Numbered from the stretch's first letter, positions 37,841 to 47,369 are shown. The stretch is 64,000 bases of DNA from Propionivibrio soli (GCF_025770765.1 NZ_JANZKY010000013.1:62001-126000); one strand, 5' to 3'. Notes: a model not told the origin generated them from the letters alone. A program made the numbers and translations.

Positions 37841-38866
37841 TCAGTGTTCGAACGTCTCCGTTTCACGACTCCGCCAGTGCAGACGCGCCGGGATCGTCGT
37901 CGATGTCGCTTGTCCTTTGTTGATCAGGCCGATGAGCCGTTCGAGGCTAGCTTCCGCGATGCCCTGGCTGTCCTGTTGGATGGCGTCGATGGGCAGCGGC
38001 AGACAATCGAGCAGATGGTGGTTGTCGAAGGTCATGATGCGTTGCGGCGCGATGCCGAAATGGTGGTGCTCACTGATAAAGATCAGGGCACCCTCAAGCA
38101 ACGTGATCGAACCGGTAAAGAGCACGCGCGGATAACGGCCGAGCTCCGTAAAGCATTCCTGCATCAAGGCGTAACCTGTGCTGCGGCGATAGTCGCGTTG
38201 GCGCACCCAGCCGGGCTGTTCGGCGATGCCGGCTTCGGCGAGCGCGGCCCGAAAACCGTTTAGACGGTCGATACTCGGCGAAAGATGGGCTTGGCCGCCG
38301 AAGTAATAGGCTTCCTTCGCGCCGTTACGCAGCGCGTCCAGCACCATCGTGCTTACAGCGCTTTCGGCGTCCGTGATCACGTAGGGCAAGCCGCTGTTGT
38401 CGACACGGCGGTCGACGAGCACCAGTGGCAAGCGTTTGCGCCATTTCAGGTACATCTCGGGATCGGGCGAGCACGGCACGACAATCAGGCCATCGACCTG
38501 CCGGGCGACCAAGTGCTCGATACCCGCCTGTTCCTGTTGGGGATCATCGCCACTCGTGACGACCAATAACTGGTAACCGGCCTGATGACACGCAGGCTCC
38601 ATGGCTTGAGCCAGGCTGGCGTGCGCAAAATTGGTCAGTTCGGGGACCACCAGCCCAAGGGTGTTGCTGCATCCGGAGCGTAGGGCGCGCGCTGAGTGCG
38701 ACGGCTGAAAATTATGCGCTTGCGCGGTTTCGAGTACGCGCTGTTGTGTGGCCGCAGAGATGCGGAATTGCTCGGCGCGGCCGTTGAGCACCATGCTCGC
38801 TGTTGTCCGTGACACGCCGGCCATGCGGGCGATATCGTCAATCGTTAAGCGTTTATAACTGCTCAT
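37841..38866 (-). CDS. LacI-family transcriptional regulator (FruR/Cra-like)
   Basis: The protein is 341 residues from the ATG at 38866, which begins M-S-S-Y-K-R-L-T-I-D-D-I-A-R-M-A-G-V-S-R-T-T. The DNA-binding domain with hinge helix occupies residues 1-60, and the rest is a periplasmic-binding fold for a sugar or sugar phosphate. The helix-turn-helix resembles that of Cra. It is the last gene downstream of dctM on the minus strand and likely controls the whole sugar island. Confidence 0.88.
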   Translation of the reverse strand: MSSYKRLTIDDIARMAGVSRTTASMVLNGRAEQFRISAATQQRVLETAQAHNFQPSHSARALRSGCSNTLGLVVPELTNFAHASLAQAMEPACHQAGYQLLVVTSGDDPQQEQAGIEHLVARQVDGLIVVPCSPDPEMYLKWRKRLPLVLVDRRVDNSGLPYVITDAESAVSTMVLDALRNGAKEAYYFGGQAHLSPSIDRLNGFRAALAEAGIAEQPGWVRQRDYRRSTGYALMQECFTELGRYPRVLFTGSITLLEGALIFISEHHHFGIAPQRIMTFDNHHLLDCLPLPIDAIQQDSQGIAEASLERLIGLINKGQATSTTIPARLHWRSRETETFEH

Positions 38867-38948
38867 TGGTGGTTGCGCGGATATTAGAACTGAGGAAAAA
38901 CGTTGAGGGGAACGCAAGAGTCCTTCCCCTCAACGCTCGAGCAAATTG

Positions 38949-40244
38949 CTAAGCCGTTTTGTATCCCATCGACTGCGGTAACCACAGCACCGTTTCCGGT
39001 ACCAGAGTCATTAGCAACAAGGCCAGCAACAGCAGGATCATGAATGGAACCGATTCGCGGATCATGCCTTTCAGCGAAGTGCCTGTCATCGCGTTGATGA
39101 CAAAGAGCAGCATGCCGAACGGCGGGGTGACCATTCCGATCATCATGTTTACGACCACGATCACACCGAAGTGCACCAGATCGACGCCGACTGCCCGGGT
39201 CGCCGGCAGCAAGAGCGGCACGAGCACCAGCAGCATCGTCGAAGTGTCGAGGAAGCAACCGAGGATCAGGAAGATCAGGTTAACGAAGAGCAGATACTCG
39301 ATTCGGCTGAAGTGGTGCAGCGTGAACCAATGCGCCACGAGATCCGGAATCTGCTCGGCCGCGATCGCGTAGTTCATGATGAAGGCGCTAGCGACGATCA
39401 ACGTCACGGAGGCGCTTTGGCGGAGCGACTCGTTCAGGACCTGCCACAAACGCTTCCACGATAGGCTGCGATAGTAAATCGTCAGCAGAATGGCGTGCAT
39501 TGCTGCAACGGCCGCGGCTTCCGTCGGCGTGAAAAAGCCGGTGTAGATCCCGCCGAGCAAAACGATCGGCAGCGTCAGCGGCAAGAAGCCCTCGGCAATG
39601 ACCTTCGGCATATCCTTCAGCGGCGTGCGCGGCTCGCGTGGCAGGTTGCGGACGCGGCCCAGAATGTAAATGCCGATCATCAGCGCAATGGCCATCATGA
39701 ACCCGGGCATCACGCCGCCGAGGAACAATGCGCCTACCGATGAACCGGAAACCAGCGCATAGATCACCAACGGAATCGATGGCGGAATGATCGGCCCGAT
39801 CGTCGACGAACATGCGGTAATCGCCCCGGCGAATTCGGCCGAAAAGCGGTTCTTGTTCGTCATCATTCGGATCGATACGAGCCCTGGACCCGCCGCGTCG
39901 GCGATGGCGCTGCCGCTCATGCCCGAGAAGATGACGCTGACGATGACGTTTACGTATGCCAAGCCGCCGCGGAAATGTCCAACGAGTGCAATCGCCATCG
40001 AGAACAGCCGCTCGCTGATCGCTCCTGCGTTCATGATGCTCGCTGCAAGGATGAAGAGCGGCACCGCAAGAAGAACGTAACTGTTGTACAAGCCGTTCAG
40101 AACCTGATCAGCCATCAGCCCAACGTCCTGACCCTTGGCAACCAGGTAGCCGACGCCGCCGGCGAGCATGCCGAACGAGATTGGGGCGCGTAGCAGCATC
40201 GTACCGCCCATGATCGCCAGCATTATGATAAGCGCGTTACTCAT
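38949..40244 (-). CDS. dctM: TRAP transporter large permease (DctM)
   Basis: A 431-residue inner-membrane protein with about 12 hydrophobic segments. G-M-S-G-S-A-I-A-D-A near residue 110 and G-x-F-T-P-T-E-A-A-A-V-A near residue 236 are conserved DctM signatures. It uses the sodium gradient to drive uptake of the ligand delivered by the DctP protein. Its start overlaps the dctQ stop by four bases (ATGA), so both are translated together. Confidence 0.93.
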   Translation of the reverse strand: MSNALIIMLAIMGGTMLLRAPISFGMLAGGVGYLVAKGQDVGLMADQVLNGLYNSYVLLAVPLFILAASIMNAGAISERLFSMAIALVGHFRGGLAYVNVIVSVIFSGMSGSAIADAAGPGLVSIRMMTNKNRFSAEFAGAITACSSTIGPIIPPSIPLVIYALVSGSSVGALFLGGVMPGFMMAIALMIGIYILGRVRNLPREPRTPLKDMPKVIAEGFLPLTLPIVLLGGIYTGFFTPTEAAAVAAMHAILLTIYYRSLSWKRLWQVLNESLRQSASVTLIVASAFIMNYAIAAEQIPDLVAHWFTLHHFSRIEYLLFVNLIFLILGCFLDTSTMLLVLVPLLLPATRAVGVDLVHFGVIVVVNMMIGMVTPPFGMLLFVINAMTGTSLKGMIRESVPFMILLLLALLLMTLVPETVLWLPQSMGYKTA

Positions 40245-40753
40245 TCTACGGACTCCGCTTTCTGTGCACTTTGAGGAACTTCACCAATCTCGGATTTCCA
40301 GTTCGGCCCGAAAAGCACGATCAACTTGCGCGCATAGAAAAATCCGATGGAAAGCAGAAAGAGGATGAAGGCGCCAAAAACGTAGCCGAACGGCACGTCA
40401 AGCACGGGTGTCGCTTCGCGCATCATGAAGCTGACGTAGCTGTACGACGCGGGTACAGCCCACAAAAACAGGCCGCCGATGATCAGCGCATAGGCGATTT
40501 GGAAGCAACGCTTCCCCTGTGGCGGAAGATGCTCGTAAATCAGATCGAGCATGACATGTTCTTTTTCCTTGAGCAGAAAAGCCCCCGCCCAGAACATGCT
40601 GAAGACATAAAGAATAACGATAAGCTCATCACTCCAAGTCAGCGGTTTATTGAATACGAACCGCATGATGACCTGAAAGATGAAGGTCAAAAACAGAACG
40701 CCGTAACTGACCGTCCCGATCAAGCCAGCGGCTTTCTTTAACAACTTGAGCAT
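40241..40753 (-). CDS. dctQ: TRAP transporter small permease (DctQ)
   Basis: A 170-residue membrane protein with four hydrophobic segments and R-F-V-F-N-K-P-L-T-W-S-D-E-L near residue 30, the usual DctQ motif. The ATG at 40753 begins M-L-K-L-L-K-K-A-A-G. A longer frame upstream is open but would run into the intercistronic hairpin. It pairs with DctM in the membrane. Confidence 0.9.
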   Translation of the reverse strand: MLKLLKKAAGLIGTVSYGVLFLTFIFQVIMRFVFNKPLTWSDELIVILYVFSMFWAGAFLLKEKEHVMLDLIYEHLPPQGKRCFQIAYALIIGGLFLWAVPASYSYVSFMMREATPVLDVPFGYVFGAFILFLLSIGFFYARKLIVLFGPNWKSEIGEVPQSAQKAESVE

Positions 40754-40804
40754 GGCGCCCCCACAAGGTTTACCGAGTATCTGCTTGGCGACAAAGGCCA
40801 AGAG

Positions 40805-40840
40805 ACGCATGGAAGGGGCGCGAGCGCCCCTTCCATGCGT
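40805..40840. repeat. Perfect 16-bp hairpin between dctP and dctQ
   Basis: The arms ACGCATGGAAGGGGCG and its exact complement flank a CGAG loop. There is no T-run on the minus strand, so it is not a full terminator. It sits just after the dctP stop, where it could protect the dctP mRNA from 3' decay and lower downstream expression, giving more binding protein than permease. Confidence 0.85.
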
Positions 40841-40852
40841 GTTGCTTCAGAG

Positions 40853-41869
40853 TTACTTCACGTCGTTGATGCGTTGCAGCAGGCCTTTTGGCCAGTTGTT
40901 CGCCATTTCGGACTTCTGGTATTTTTCCTGCACGACCTTGCGGAACTCCGCGACGTTCGGCGTGACGACTTTCAGTCCTTGCGACTTGAAGTAATCGACG
41001 ATTTCCTTTTCGTCCTTGATACGGTTTTCGTTGTTGTACTTCGCGGCGGCCTGGGCGGCCTCCTTGACCTTCTTCTGCTGTTCCGGCTTCAGCGCGTTGA
41101 ACGCCTTGGTCGAGTACGATAAGAAGATAGCGTCGACGAGGTGGCTCGTCATCACGACGGTCTTGCTCACTTCATAGAACTTGGCAGCGCGAGCGCTGGG
41201 CAGCGGGTTGTCCTGTCCGTCGATCGTCCCGGTCTTGAGGGCCAGATAGACTTCGCCGAAGGCGAGCGGCGTAGGCGTGGCGCCGAGGGCTTCGCCGAGG
41301 AACAGCCATTCCTTGCTCGCCGGCATGCGCAGCTTGATGCCCTTCAGATCAGCCGGGGTCGTGACGTTCTTGTCTTCGCGCAGCATGACCTGGCGGGTTC
41401 CGAGATAAGCCGTGGCGAGGGGCGTCACTTCCATCTTCTGGATGACCGGTTTGAAGACCTCTTCACCGATCGGGCCGTTGAAAACCTTCTGCTGATGGTC
41501 CGGGTCACGAATGATGTAGCCGGCGGTGAAGATCGAGAACTCAGGAACGATCTTGGAGATGTCCTGCGCCGAAATGGCCGACATTTCAAGGTTGCCCCGG
41601 GCCATGGCGGCCGGTTCCGTTCCTTGCTTGAAGAGCGCGGCGTTCAGGTGGATCTGAACGTCGAATTCGCCCGGTGCCGATTTTTCCAAAGTGTCCTTGA
41701 ACACCGTCCACATCTTGGCATGCCAGTCTTCGGGAACGGCAGGTGTCGAGATACGGATCACTGTCTTGTTCTGCGCCATGGCTTGCGGAGCGGCGAAGCC
41801 GAAGCCCAGGGCGGCAACCACAGCGAGTGCCTTGAGAGTGGTACGGCGTAGTACGTGTTTTTGACTCAT
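40853..41869 (-). CDS. dctP: TRAP transporter solute-binding protein (DctP family)
   Basis: The protein is 338 residues from the ATG at 41869. Residues 1-32 form a signal peptide ending A-P-Q-A-M-A-Q. The mature part holds the DctP/YiaO pattern with R-M-P-A-S-K-E-W near residue 170, where the conserved Arg binds the ligand carboxylate, then D-G-Q-D-N-P near 210. Substrates of this group include sugar acids and also some uncharged sugars. It is first in the dctPQM order. A ribokinase gene lies upstream on the same strand. Confidence 0.92.
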   Translation of the reverse strand: MSQKHVLRRTTLKALAVVAALGFGFAAPQAMAQNKTVIRISTPAVPEDWHAKMWTVFKDTLEKSAPGEFDVQIHLNAALFKQGTEPAAMARGNLEMSAISAQDISKIVPEFSIFTAGYIIRDPDHQQKVFNGPIGEEVFKPVIQKMEVTPLATAYLGTRQVMLREDKNVTTPADLKGIKLRMPASKEWLFLGEALGATPTPLAFGEVYLALKTGTIDGQDNPLPSARAAKFYEVSKTVVMTSHLVDAIFLSYSTKAFNALKPEQQKKVKEAAQAAAKYNNENRIKDEKEIVDYFKSQGLKVVTPNVAEFRKVVQEKYQKSEMANNWPKGLLQRINDVK

Positions 41870-42102
41870 GGATTTCTCCTTCGGAACATTGCTAATAGGC
41901 ACATCGCGCCCCCCAGTGCAGATGCGCGGGCTGACGCCCACCACCCACGGCCGGTCCTGCTTCGCGCGCGATGTCTTTGTGCGGAGCAGGACCCTTGAAT
42001 TCGTTTCGTCGTACATGCGCGCTCGAGTTGGCCGCGTCGTTCGCTTTTCTTCCCTCGTCGTTTTCCGTCCGCTGTGCCGGCGTTTTCTTCGGTTTCTTCC
42101 GA

Positions 42103-42993
42103 CTAATTAACTCTGAGAAATTCTGTGAGTTGCGCTTGCGTCGGCATGCCGCCCTGGGCCCCTGGGCGGGTCACGGAAAGCGCGCTCGCGGCACACCCGA
42201 GCCGAGCTAGGTCGGCTAAGTCTTTTCCCCAGAATGCCGCCAATGCGCCGTTAAAGGTGTCGCCCGCTCCCGTCGTGTCTACGGCGAGAACCCGAAAAGC
42301 CGGCTGATGCCGCAACGTGCCTGCCGCATCTACGAACCAGGCACCGTCGATCCCCTTGGTCATCAAGACGCGTTCGGGACGAGTGGCGAGCGTCTCGCGC
42401 CAACTACCCGCCGTCCCGTCAAGAACGACGGCGAGTTCGTGCTCATTTGGCGTCAGCAATGAGATGCGATCGAGCAGGGAGTCCGGCAGCGGCATGGCCG
42501 GCGCTGGATTGAGCACAAAAGGTTTTCCGAGGCGTTCGGCCAGGGCGGCGGCGGCTTCCACGGCAGGCAGCGGGACTTCAAGCTGACTGAGAACGACGTC
42601 ACACTCGGCGAAGGCCGCTTCTGCGCTCAGCACGTCATCGGCGGTTAGGGCGTAATTCGCGCCGGGGACGACAACAATGCTGTTTTCGGTTCTGCTTACC
42701 GTGATCGCGGCGATGCCGGTGGACGTTTGGGCTACCGTTCGGACGAAGCGCGTTTCGACGCCTTCGCCTTGTAGCTGGGCAAGCAAACCTGTACCGAATG
42801 CGTCGTCGCCGACGCAACCGACCATCGTCACTTTCGCTCCCAATCGGCTGGCGGCAACCGCCTGGTTGGCGCCCTTGCCGCCGGGGAAGGTTTTGAAGTC
42901 GGAGCCAAGGACGGTTTCCCCTGGTGCGGGAAACTTCCCGGTCTGGACAACGAGGTCCATATTGATGCTGCCGACGACGACAACCTTGTTCAT
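42103..42993 (-). CDS. rbsK: Ribokinase, PfkB family
   Basis: The 296-residue protein has the PfkB signatures: G-S-I-N-M-D-L-V near the N-terminus, G-G-K-G-A-N-Q-A-V-A-A-S-R near residue 40 and D-T-T-G-A-G-D-T-F-N-G-A near residue 240, whose second Asp is the catalytic base. It phosphorylates ribose or a related pentose at O5. It is upstream of dctPQM across a 230-base gap, with its own promoter-like sequence and inverted repeat. Confidence 0.88.
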   Translation of the reverse strand: MNKVVVVGSINMDLVVQTGKFPAPGETVLGSDFKTFPGGKGANQAVAASRLGAKVTMVGCVGDDAFGTGLLAQLQGEGVETRFVRTVAQTSTGIAAITVSRTENSIVVVPGANYALTADDVLSAEAAFAECDVVLSQLEVPLPAVEAAAALAERLGKPFVLNPAPAMPLPDSLLDRISLLTPNEHELAVVLDGTAGSWRETLATRPERVLMTKGIDGAWFVDAAGTLRHQPAFRVLAVDTTGAGDTFNGALAAFWGKDLADLARLGCAASALSVTRPGAQGGMPTQAQLTEFLRVN

Positions 42994-43018
42994 TCCCGCC
43001 CTTTTCTTAATTCTCGTT

Positions 43019-43038
43019 AGCACGAACTAAATCGTGCT
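43019..43038. promoter_or_regulatory. Inverted repeat upstream of the ribokinase gene, likely operator
   Basis: AGCACGA - 6 bases - TCGTGCT lies 26 bases before the rbsK start. A TATAAA box is on its upstream side on the minus strand, so a repressor here would block early transcription. The arm extended outward on the minus strand reads CGTGCTAAC, a 9-mer also found in the pentulose-kinase operator region. Confidence 0.55.
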
Positions 43039-43222
43039 CAGCAGGCGCGAATTTATACCCGATATTTCGTTGTGTCTACTTAAAAATGATAAGCCGCTAA
43101 CTCTGGCGGCGAGGCCGCCATCCGTCGGAAACCCCGGCGCCCCATGCGGCGACTTCAAACGGATAGGAGAACCGTTACCTGCCCAAAATAATTCCCACCC
43201 GCCATGCATGTGCGGCTAACGG

Positions 43223-43684
43223 TTATACCGGCAGTGCAGTTTTGTCTACGACCCGCCGCAGCACGAAGCTCGAATGAACTCCTGTGACGCCCTGGATGCG
43301 CGTCACCTTGTTTAGGAGGAGTTCCTGGAACGCGTCCATGTCCTTGACGACGACCTTGATCTGGTAATCCGCGTCTTGGCCGGTGATCAGCAAGCATTCG
43401 AGAACCTCGGGAATCTGGCCTATCTCATTCTCGAAATGTTCGAATCGTTCCGGCGTGTGTTTGTCCATCGCGATATAGATGAGTGCCATCAAGGTGTAGC
43501 CGAGCGCCTTGCCGTTCAGGGTCGCGCGATAGCCTGTGATGATTCCTGCGTCTTCGAGAGCGCGCACTCGTCGTAAGCACGGCGATGGCGACAGGCCGAT
43601 GCGGTCGGCCAGGTCCTGATTGCTAATACGGCCATCCTGCTGGAGCACTTGCAGGATCTGCCGATCGAAACGGTCAATCTCCAT
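43223..43684 (-). CDS. Lrp/AsnC-family transcriptional regulator
   Basis: The protein is 153 residues from the ATG at 43684. An N-terminal AsnC-type helix-turn-helix (L-D-R-Q-I-L-Q-V-L-Q-Q-D-G-R-I-S-N-Q-D-L-A-D-R-I-G-L-S-P-S-P-C-L-R-R-V) is followed by the RAM ligand domain with G-x-D-A-D-Y-Q-I-K-V-V. Such proteins sense amino acids such as leucine. It is divergent from leuA, which it may regulate, though this is inference. Confidence 0.9.
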   Translation of the reverse strand: MEIDRFDRQILQVLQQDGRISNQDLADRIGLSPSPCLRRVRALEDAGIITGYRATLNGKALGYTLMALIYIAMDKHTPERFEHFENEIGQIPEVLECLLITGQDADYQIKVVVKDMDAFQELLLNKVTRIQGVTGVHSSFVLRRVVDKTALPV

Positions 43685-43851
43685 GATATTGCCTGGTAGC
43701 AAGTGTCAGGGCGATATTATTTCACCAAAACGCTTTCAATAGCAAGGAAGTGCTTTCGTTTGCCGTTTTTTCATCACAATACGCAAGCACCTGCGGCTTC
43801 TGGTTCGCTATCATTCAAACCATAGAAGATAGCCGCCAAGGAGCCTGTGTG

Positions 43852-45531
43852 ATGTTGAAGAACCCGTCTGTAAAGTACGCCGCTTTCCCTCCCGTCAAAC
43901 TCGATGACCGTCAGTGGCCCGGTCGTTCATTGACTGCCGCACCGATCTGGATGAGCACCGACCTCCGCGACGGCAATCAGGCACTTTTCGAGCCGATGAA
44001 CGCTGAGCGCAAGATGCGCATGTTCAAGACGTTGTGCAACGTCGGTTTCAAAGAGATTGAAGTCGCTTTTCCTTCGGCGTCGCAAACCGACTTCGATTTC
44101 GTTCGTAAGCTGATCGAAGGCGGACATATCCCGTCCGACGTGACGATCGAGGTCCTGGCGCCGGCCCGCGAAGCGCTCATCCGGCGTACATTCGAGGCAC
44201 TCAAGGGCGCGCGCCGCGCGATCGTCCATATCTACAACGCGACGTCGAAGCCGTTCCGCGAAATCGTATTCGGCATGAGCAAAGCCGAGGTCGTCGAGAT
44301 GGCCGTGCGTGCGGTCAAGCTCGTTAGGCAGCTGGCCGACGAAAACCCCGAAACCGAGTGGGTTCTCGAATACAGCCCGGAGACATTTACCGCCACCGAA
44401 CTCGATTTCGCCCTCGAGGTCTGCAACGCGGTGACTGACGTCTGGGGAGCGACGCCCGACAACAAGATCATTCTCAATCTGCCGACCACCGTGGAAATGG
44501 CGACGCCGAATGTCTACGCTGACCAGATCGAATGGATGCATCGCCACTTGGCGCGCCGCGATAGCATCATCATCAGCCTGCATCCGCACAACGACCGTGG
44601 AACGGCGGTTGCCGCGGCTGAACTTGGTCTGATGGCGGGTGCCGATCGTGTTGAAGGATGCCTCTTCGGCAATGGCGAGCGGACGGGAAACGTCGACCTC
44701 GTTACGTTGGCTTTGAATCTCTACACGCAGGGCGTCTCGCCGAACCTCGATTTTTCAGACATCAACGCCGTGGCGCGCACCTTCGAGCATTGCACGCAGT
44801 TGCCGATCCACCCACGCCATCCATACGTCGGCGACCTCGTATTCACGGCGTTTTCGGGCTCGCACCAGGACGCGATCAAGAAAGGCTTCTCGGCGCAGGA
44901 CGCACAGGCCTTGTGGACGCTTCCCTATCTGCCGATCGATCCGGCCGATTTGGGCCGCAGCTACGACTCGGTGATCCGCATCAACAGCCAGTCGGGGAAG
45001 GGGGGCGTTGCGTATCTCCTCGAAGCCGAGTACGGCGTCGTCATGCCGCGCCGCCTGCAGGTCGAATTCTCGGGCGAAGTCCAGCGCTACACCGATGCGC
45101 ACGGTGGCGAGATGGAAGCCGAGGAAATCTGGAAGCTGTTCTCCGCGACCTATCTCGATACGGTGACACCGATCCAATACGTCGAGCACCATTTGTTTGA
45201 GGAGGGGAGCAAACAGGGAATACGCCTCACTGTCGAGATGGATGGTCGGAGACAGGTCCTGACCGGGGAAGGGAACGGTCCCATCGACGCCGCGGTGCAC
45301 GCCTTAGGCCGTTCGGGGATCAAGCTCCAAGTGCGAAGCTACGAGGAGCGGTCGATGGGTAAGGGTGGCGATGCGAAGGCCTGCGCCTTTATGGAAGTCA
45401 CTCAGAATGGCAGCGAGCGCGAGTGCTACGGCGTCGGTTTGGATGCGAACATTGTGACTGCATCGATCAAGGCGCTCATGAGTGGGATCAACCGGTTGGC
45501 TGGTGTCGCAACGGCTGAAAAGGCCGCCTGA
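43852..45531 (+). CDS. leuA: 2-isopropylmalate synthase (long form)
   Basis: The protein is 559 residues from the ATG at 43852, with AAGGAG nine bases upstream; a GTG three bases earlier is also possible. The HMG-CoA-lyase-like barrel has D-L-R-D-G-N-Q near residue 44 and the metal-binding H-P-H-N-D-R-G-T-A near residue 245. The C-terminal LeuA regulatory domain gives leucine feedback. It condenses acetyl-CoA with 2-oxoisovalerate as the first step of leucine synthesis. The length and barrel motifs match the longer LeuA type, not the ~510-residue E. coli form. Confidence 0.93.
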   Translation: MLKNPSVKYAAFPPVKLDDRQWPGRSLTAAPIWMSTDLRDGNQALFEPMNAERKMRMFKTLCNVGFKEIEVAFPSASQTDFDFVRKLIEGGHIPSDVTIEVLAPAREALIRRTFEALKGARRAIVHIYNATSKPFREIVFGMSKAEVVEMAVRAVKLVRQLADENPETEWVLEYSPETFTATELDFALEVCNAVTDVWGATPDNKIILNLPTTVEMATPNVYADQIEWMHRHLARRDSIIISLHPHNDRGTAVAAAELGLMAGADRVEGCLFGNGERTGNVDLVTLALNLYTQGVSPNLDFSDINAVARTFEHCTQLPIHPRHPYVGDLVFTAFSGSHQDAIKKGFSAQDAQALWTLPYLPIDPADLGRSYDSVIRINSQSGKGGVAYLLEAEYGVVMPRRLQVEFSGEVQRYTDAHGGEMEAEEIWKLFSATYLDTVTPIQYVEHHLFEEGSKQGIRLTVEMDGRRQVLTGEGNGPIDAAVHALGRSGIKLQVRSYEERSMGKGGDAKACAFMEVTQNGSERECYGVGLDANIVTASIKALMSGINRLAGVATAEKAA

Positions 45532-45629
45532 GGAGGGCTTGCTTCCCGGTACGCGGGCGCCATCGGATGGCGGTTCACCCAACGTGGTAGAATCGTCGTC
45601 TTCCCTTGCGTCTTCCGAACGTTGCCACC

Positions 45630-46241
45630 ATGTTCTCCGGAATCATTGCCGCTGTCGGCCGCATCACTCAACTTACCCCTAGAAACGACGGTACGCCGAC
45701 CGTTCGTCTTTCGGTCGAAGCCGGGGCACTCGGCCTCGCCGACGTTGCCGTGGGCGATTCCATTGCATGTAACGGTGTCTGTCTCACTGTCGTCGATAAG
45801 CGCGCCACCCAGTTTGACGTAGACGTTTCTCCTGAAACGCTTTCGTGTACCGTCGGCCTCGACGCGCCGGGGCCAATCAATCTCGAGAAGGCGCTGCGCC
45901 TGTCCGATCGCCTGGGCGGCCATCTCGTTTCCGGCCACGTCGACGGCGTCGGTGAAGTCGTACGGTTCGACCCGGTAGGCGACAATCGCTTGCTCGAAAT
46001 TCGGGCCCCGCACGAACTCGCGAAGTACATCGCGCGCAAGGGATCGATTACGGTCAACGGCGTGAGCCTGACGACGAACACCGTCAACGATGCCGATTTC
46101 ACCATCAACCTGATCCCGCATACCCTGGACGCGACCACGCTTGGCAAGCTACAGGCGGGTGCGCGCGTCAATCTTGAAATCGATCTGATCGCGCGCTATG
46201 TCGAGCGCATGATCGGCTCCGATGCTTCCGAGGTGAATTGA
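45630..46241 (+). CDS. ribE: Riboflavin synthase alpha chain
   Basis: The 203-residue protein has the duplicated lumazine-binding fold: M-F-S-G-I-I at the very N-terminus, C-N-G-V-C-L-T-V near residue 48 in the first repeat and V-N-G-V-S-L-T-T in the second. It dismutates two 6,7-dimethyl-8-ribityllumazine molecules to riboflavin. Its stop directly abuts the ribBX start. No FMN riboswitch is visible in the ~100 bases upstream. Confidence 0.95.
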   Translation: MFSGIIAAVGRITQLTPRNDGTPTVRLSVEAGALGLADVAVGDSIACNGVCLTVVDKRATQFDVDVSPETLSCTVGLDAPGPINLEKALRLSDRLGGHLVSGHVDGVGEVVRFDPVGDNRLLEIRAPHELAKYIARKGSITVNGVSLTTNTVNDADFTINLIPHTLDATTLGKLQAGARVNLEIDLIARYVERMIGSDASEVN

Positions 46242-47369
46242 ATGGCACCACAGTCTACATCGTCGGCCATCGCTCCGATCGAAGAAATCATTGCCGAAAT
46301 GCGCGCCGGGCGCATGGTCATTCTCGTCGACGAGGAGGACCGTGAGAACGAAGGCGACCTCGTTCTCGCTGCCGAATACATTACTCCCGAAGCGATCAAC
46401 TTCATGGTCACGCACGCTCGCGGCCTCGTCTGCTTGACGCTGACCGAGACGCGTTGCAAGCAGATCGGTCTCACGCAAATGGCTCGCGACAACAAGAGCC
46501 CGTACAGCACCGCGTTCACCGTGTCGATCGAGGCCGCCTCTGGCGTCACGACCGGTATTTCGGCTCAAGACAGGGCCCGCACGGTGCAGGCGGCGGTCGC
46601 GCGCAACGCCAAGCCGGACGACATTGTTCAGCCCGGCCACATCTTTCCGATCATGGCTAAACCGGGCGGCGTGCTGGTACGTGCCGGTCACACAGAAGCC
46701 GGTTGCGATCTCGCGCATATGGCAGGATTAGAGCCGGCCTCGGTCATTTGCGAAATACTGAAGAGCGACGGGACGATGGCACGGCTACCCGATCTCATCG
46801 AGTTCGCGCGCGAGCACAAGCTGAAGATCGGGACGATCGCCGATCTGATCCATTTCCGCAGTCGTAACGAAACCTTGGTCGAACGGACTCTTTCCAAACC
46901 CGTTCACCTGGCGCACGGTGAATTTACTCTGCACGCGTATACCGACCGGACGTCGAACGATGTCCATCTCGCGCTCAGCAAGGGCGAGATACGCCCTGAC
47001 AAGGAAGCGCTGGTTCGGGTGCACGAGCCCTTGTCGGTGCTCGACTTCCTGGATACCGAGAGCGGCCACCATACATTCTCGCTGGATCAGGCGCTGCGTA
47101 CGCTGGCGCAAGCGGAGGCCGGGGTGGTCGTTCTTCTACGCCGACAGGAATCCGGGCAGGATATCTTGGCGACCCTCGAGATGCCGAACTCAATCAAGCG
47201 CCCTGCAGCGAAATGGGACCCGCGCATTTACGGCATAGGCGCTCAGATTTTGCGCGACCTCGGTGTGCGCAAGATGCGGCTCATGGCCAGCCCGCGCCGG
47301 ATGCCCAGCATGACGGGCTTTGATCTCGAAGTGACCAGTTACATTGCTACTCCGGACGGGCTCGACTAG
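46242..47369 (+). CDS. ribBX: 3,4-dihydroxy-2-butanone-4-phosphate synthase fused to a degenerate GTP cyclohydrolase II domain (RibBX)
   Basis: The 375-residue protein has an intact N-terminal RibB domain (D-E-E-D-R-E-N-E-G-D-L at residues 30-40, H-T-E-A-G-C-D near 149) and a C-terminal half with the GTP cyclohydrolase II fold. The three zinc-binding Cys that true cyclohydrolase II has in its C-x10-C-x-C motif are absent; the corresponding stretch from V-R-V-H-E-P onward contains none. The second domain should therefore not open GTP, and a separate RibA must exist elsewhere. This matches the RibBX type known in other Proteobacteria. Confidence 0.92.
   Translation: MAPQSTSSAIAPIEEIIAEMRAGRMVILVDEEDRENEGDLVLAAEYITPEAINFMVTHARGLVCLTLTETRCKQIGLTQMARDNKSPYSTAFTVSIEAASGVTTGISAQDRARTVQAAVARNAKPDDIVQPGHIFPIMAKPGGVLVRAGHTEAGCDLAHMAGLEPASVICEILKSDGTMARLPDLIEFAREHKLKIGTIADLIHFRSRNETLVERTLSKPVHLAHGEFTLHAYTDRTSNDVHLALSKGEIRPDKEALVRVHEPLSVLDFLDTESGHHTFSLDQALRTLAQAEAGVVVLLRRQESGQDILATLEMPNSIKRPAAKWDPRIYGIGAQILRDLGVRKMRLMASPRRMPSMTGFDLEVTSYIATPDGLD

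Noticed and set aside
43750-43851. Longer LeuA start with 34 extra residues.
   Set aside because: The strong AAGGAG site is placed for the start at 43852, and the extra stretch has no family match.
45532-45629. FMN riboswitch before ribE.
   Set aside because: The gap is under 100 bases and no RFN-like paired elements are visible.
46840-47369. Full GTP cyclohydrolase II activity of the second RibBX domain.
   Set aside because: The three zinc-binding Cys are absent, so the domain cannot bind the catalytic zinc.
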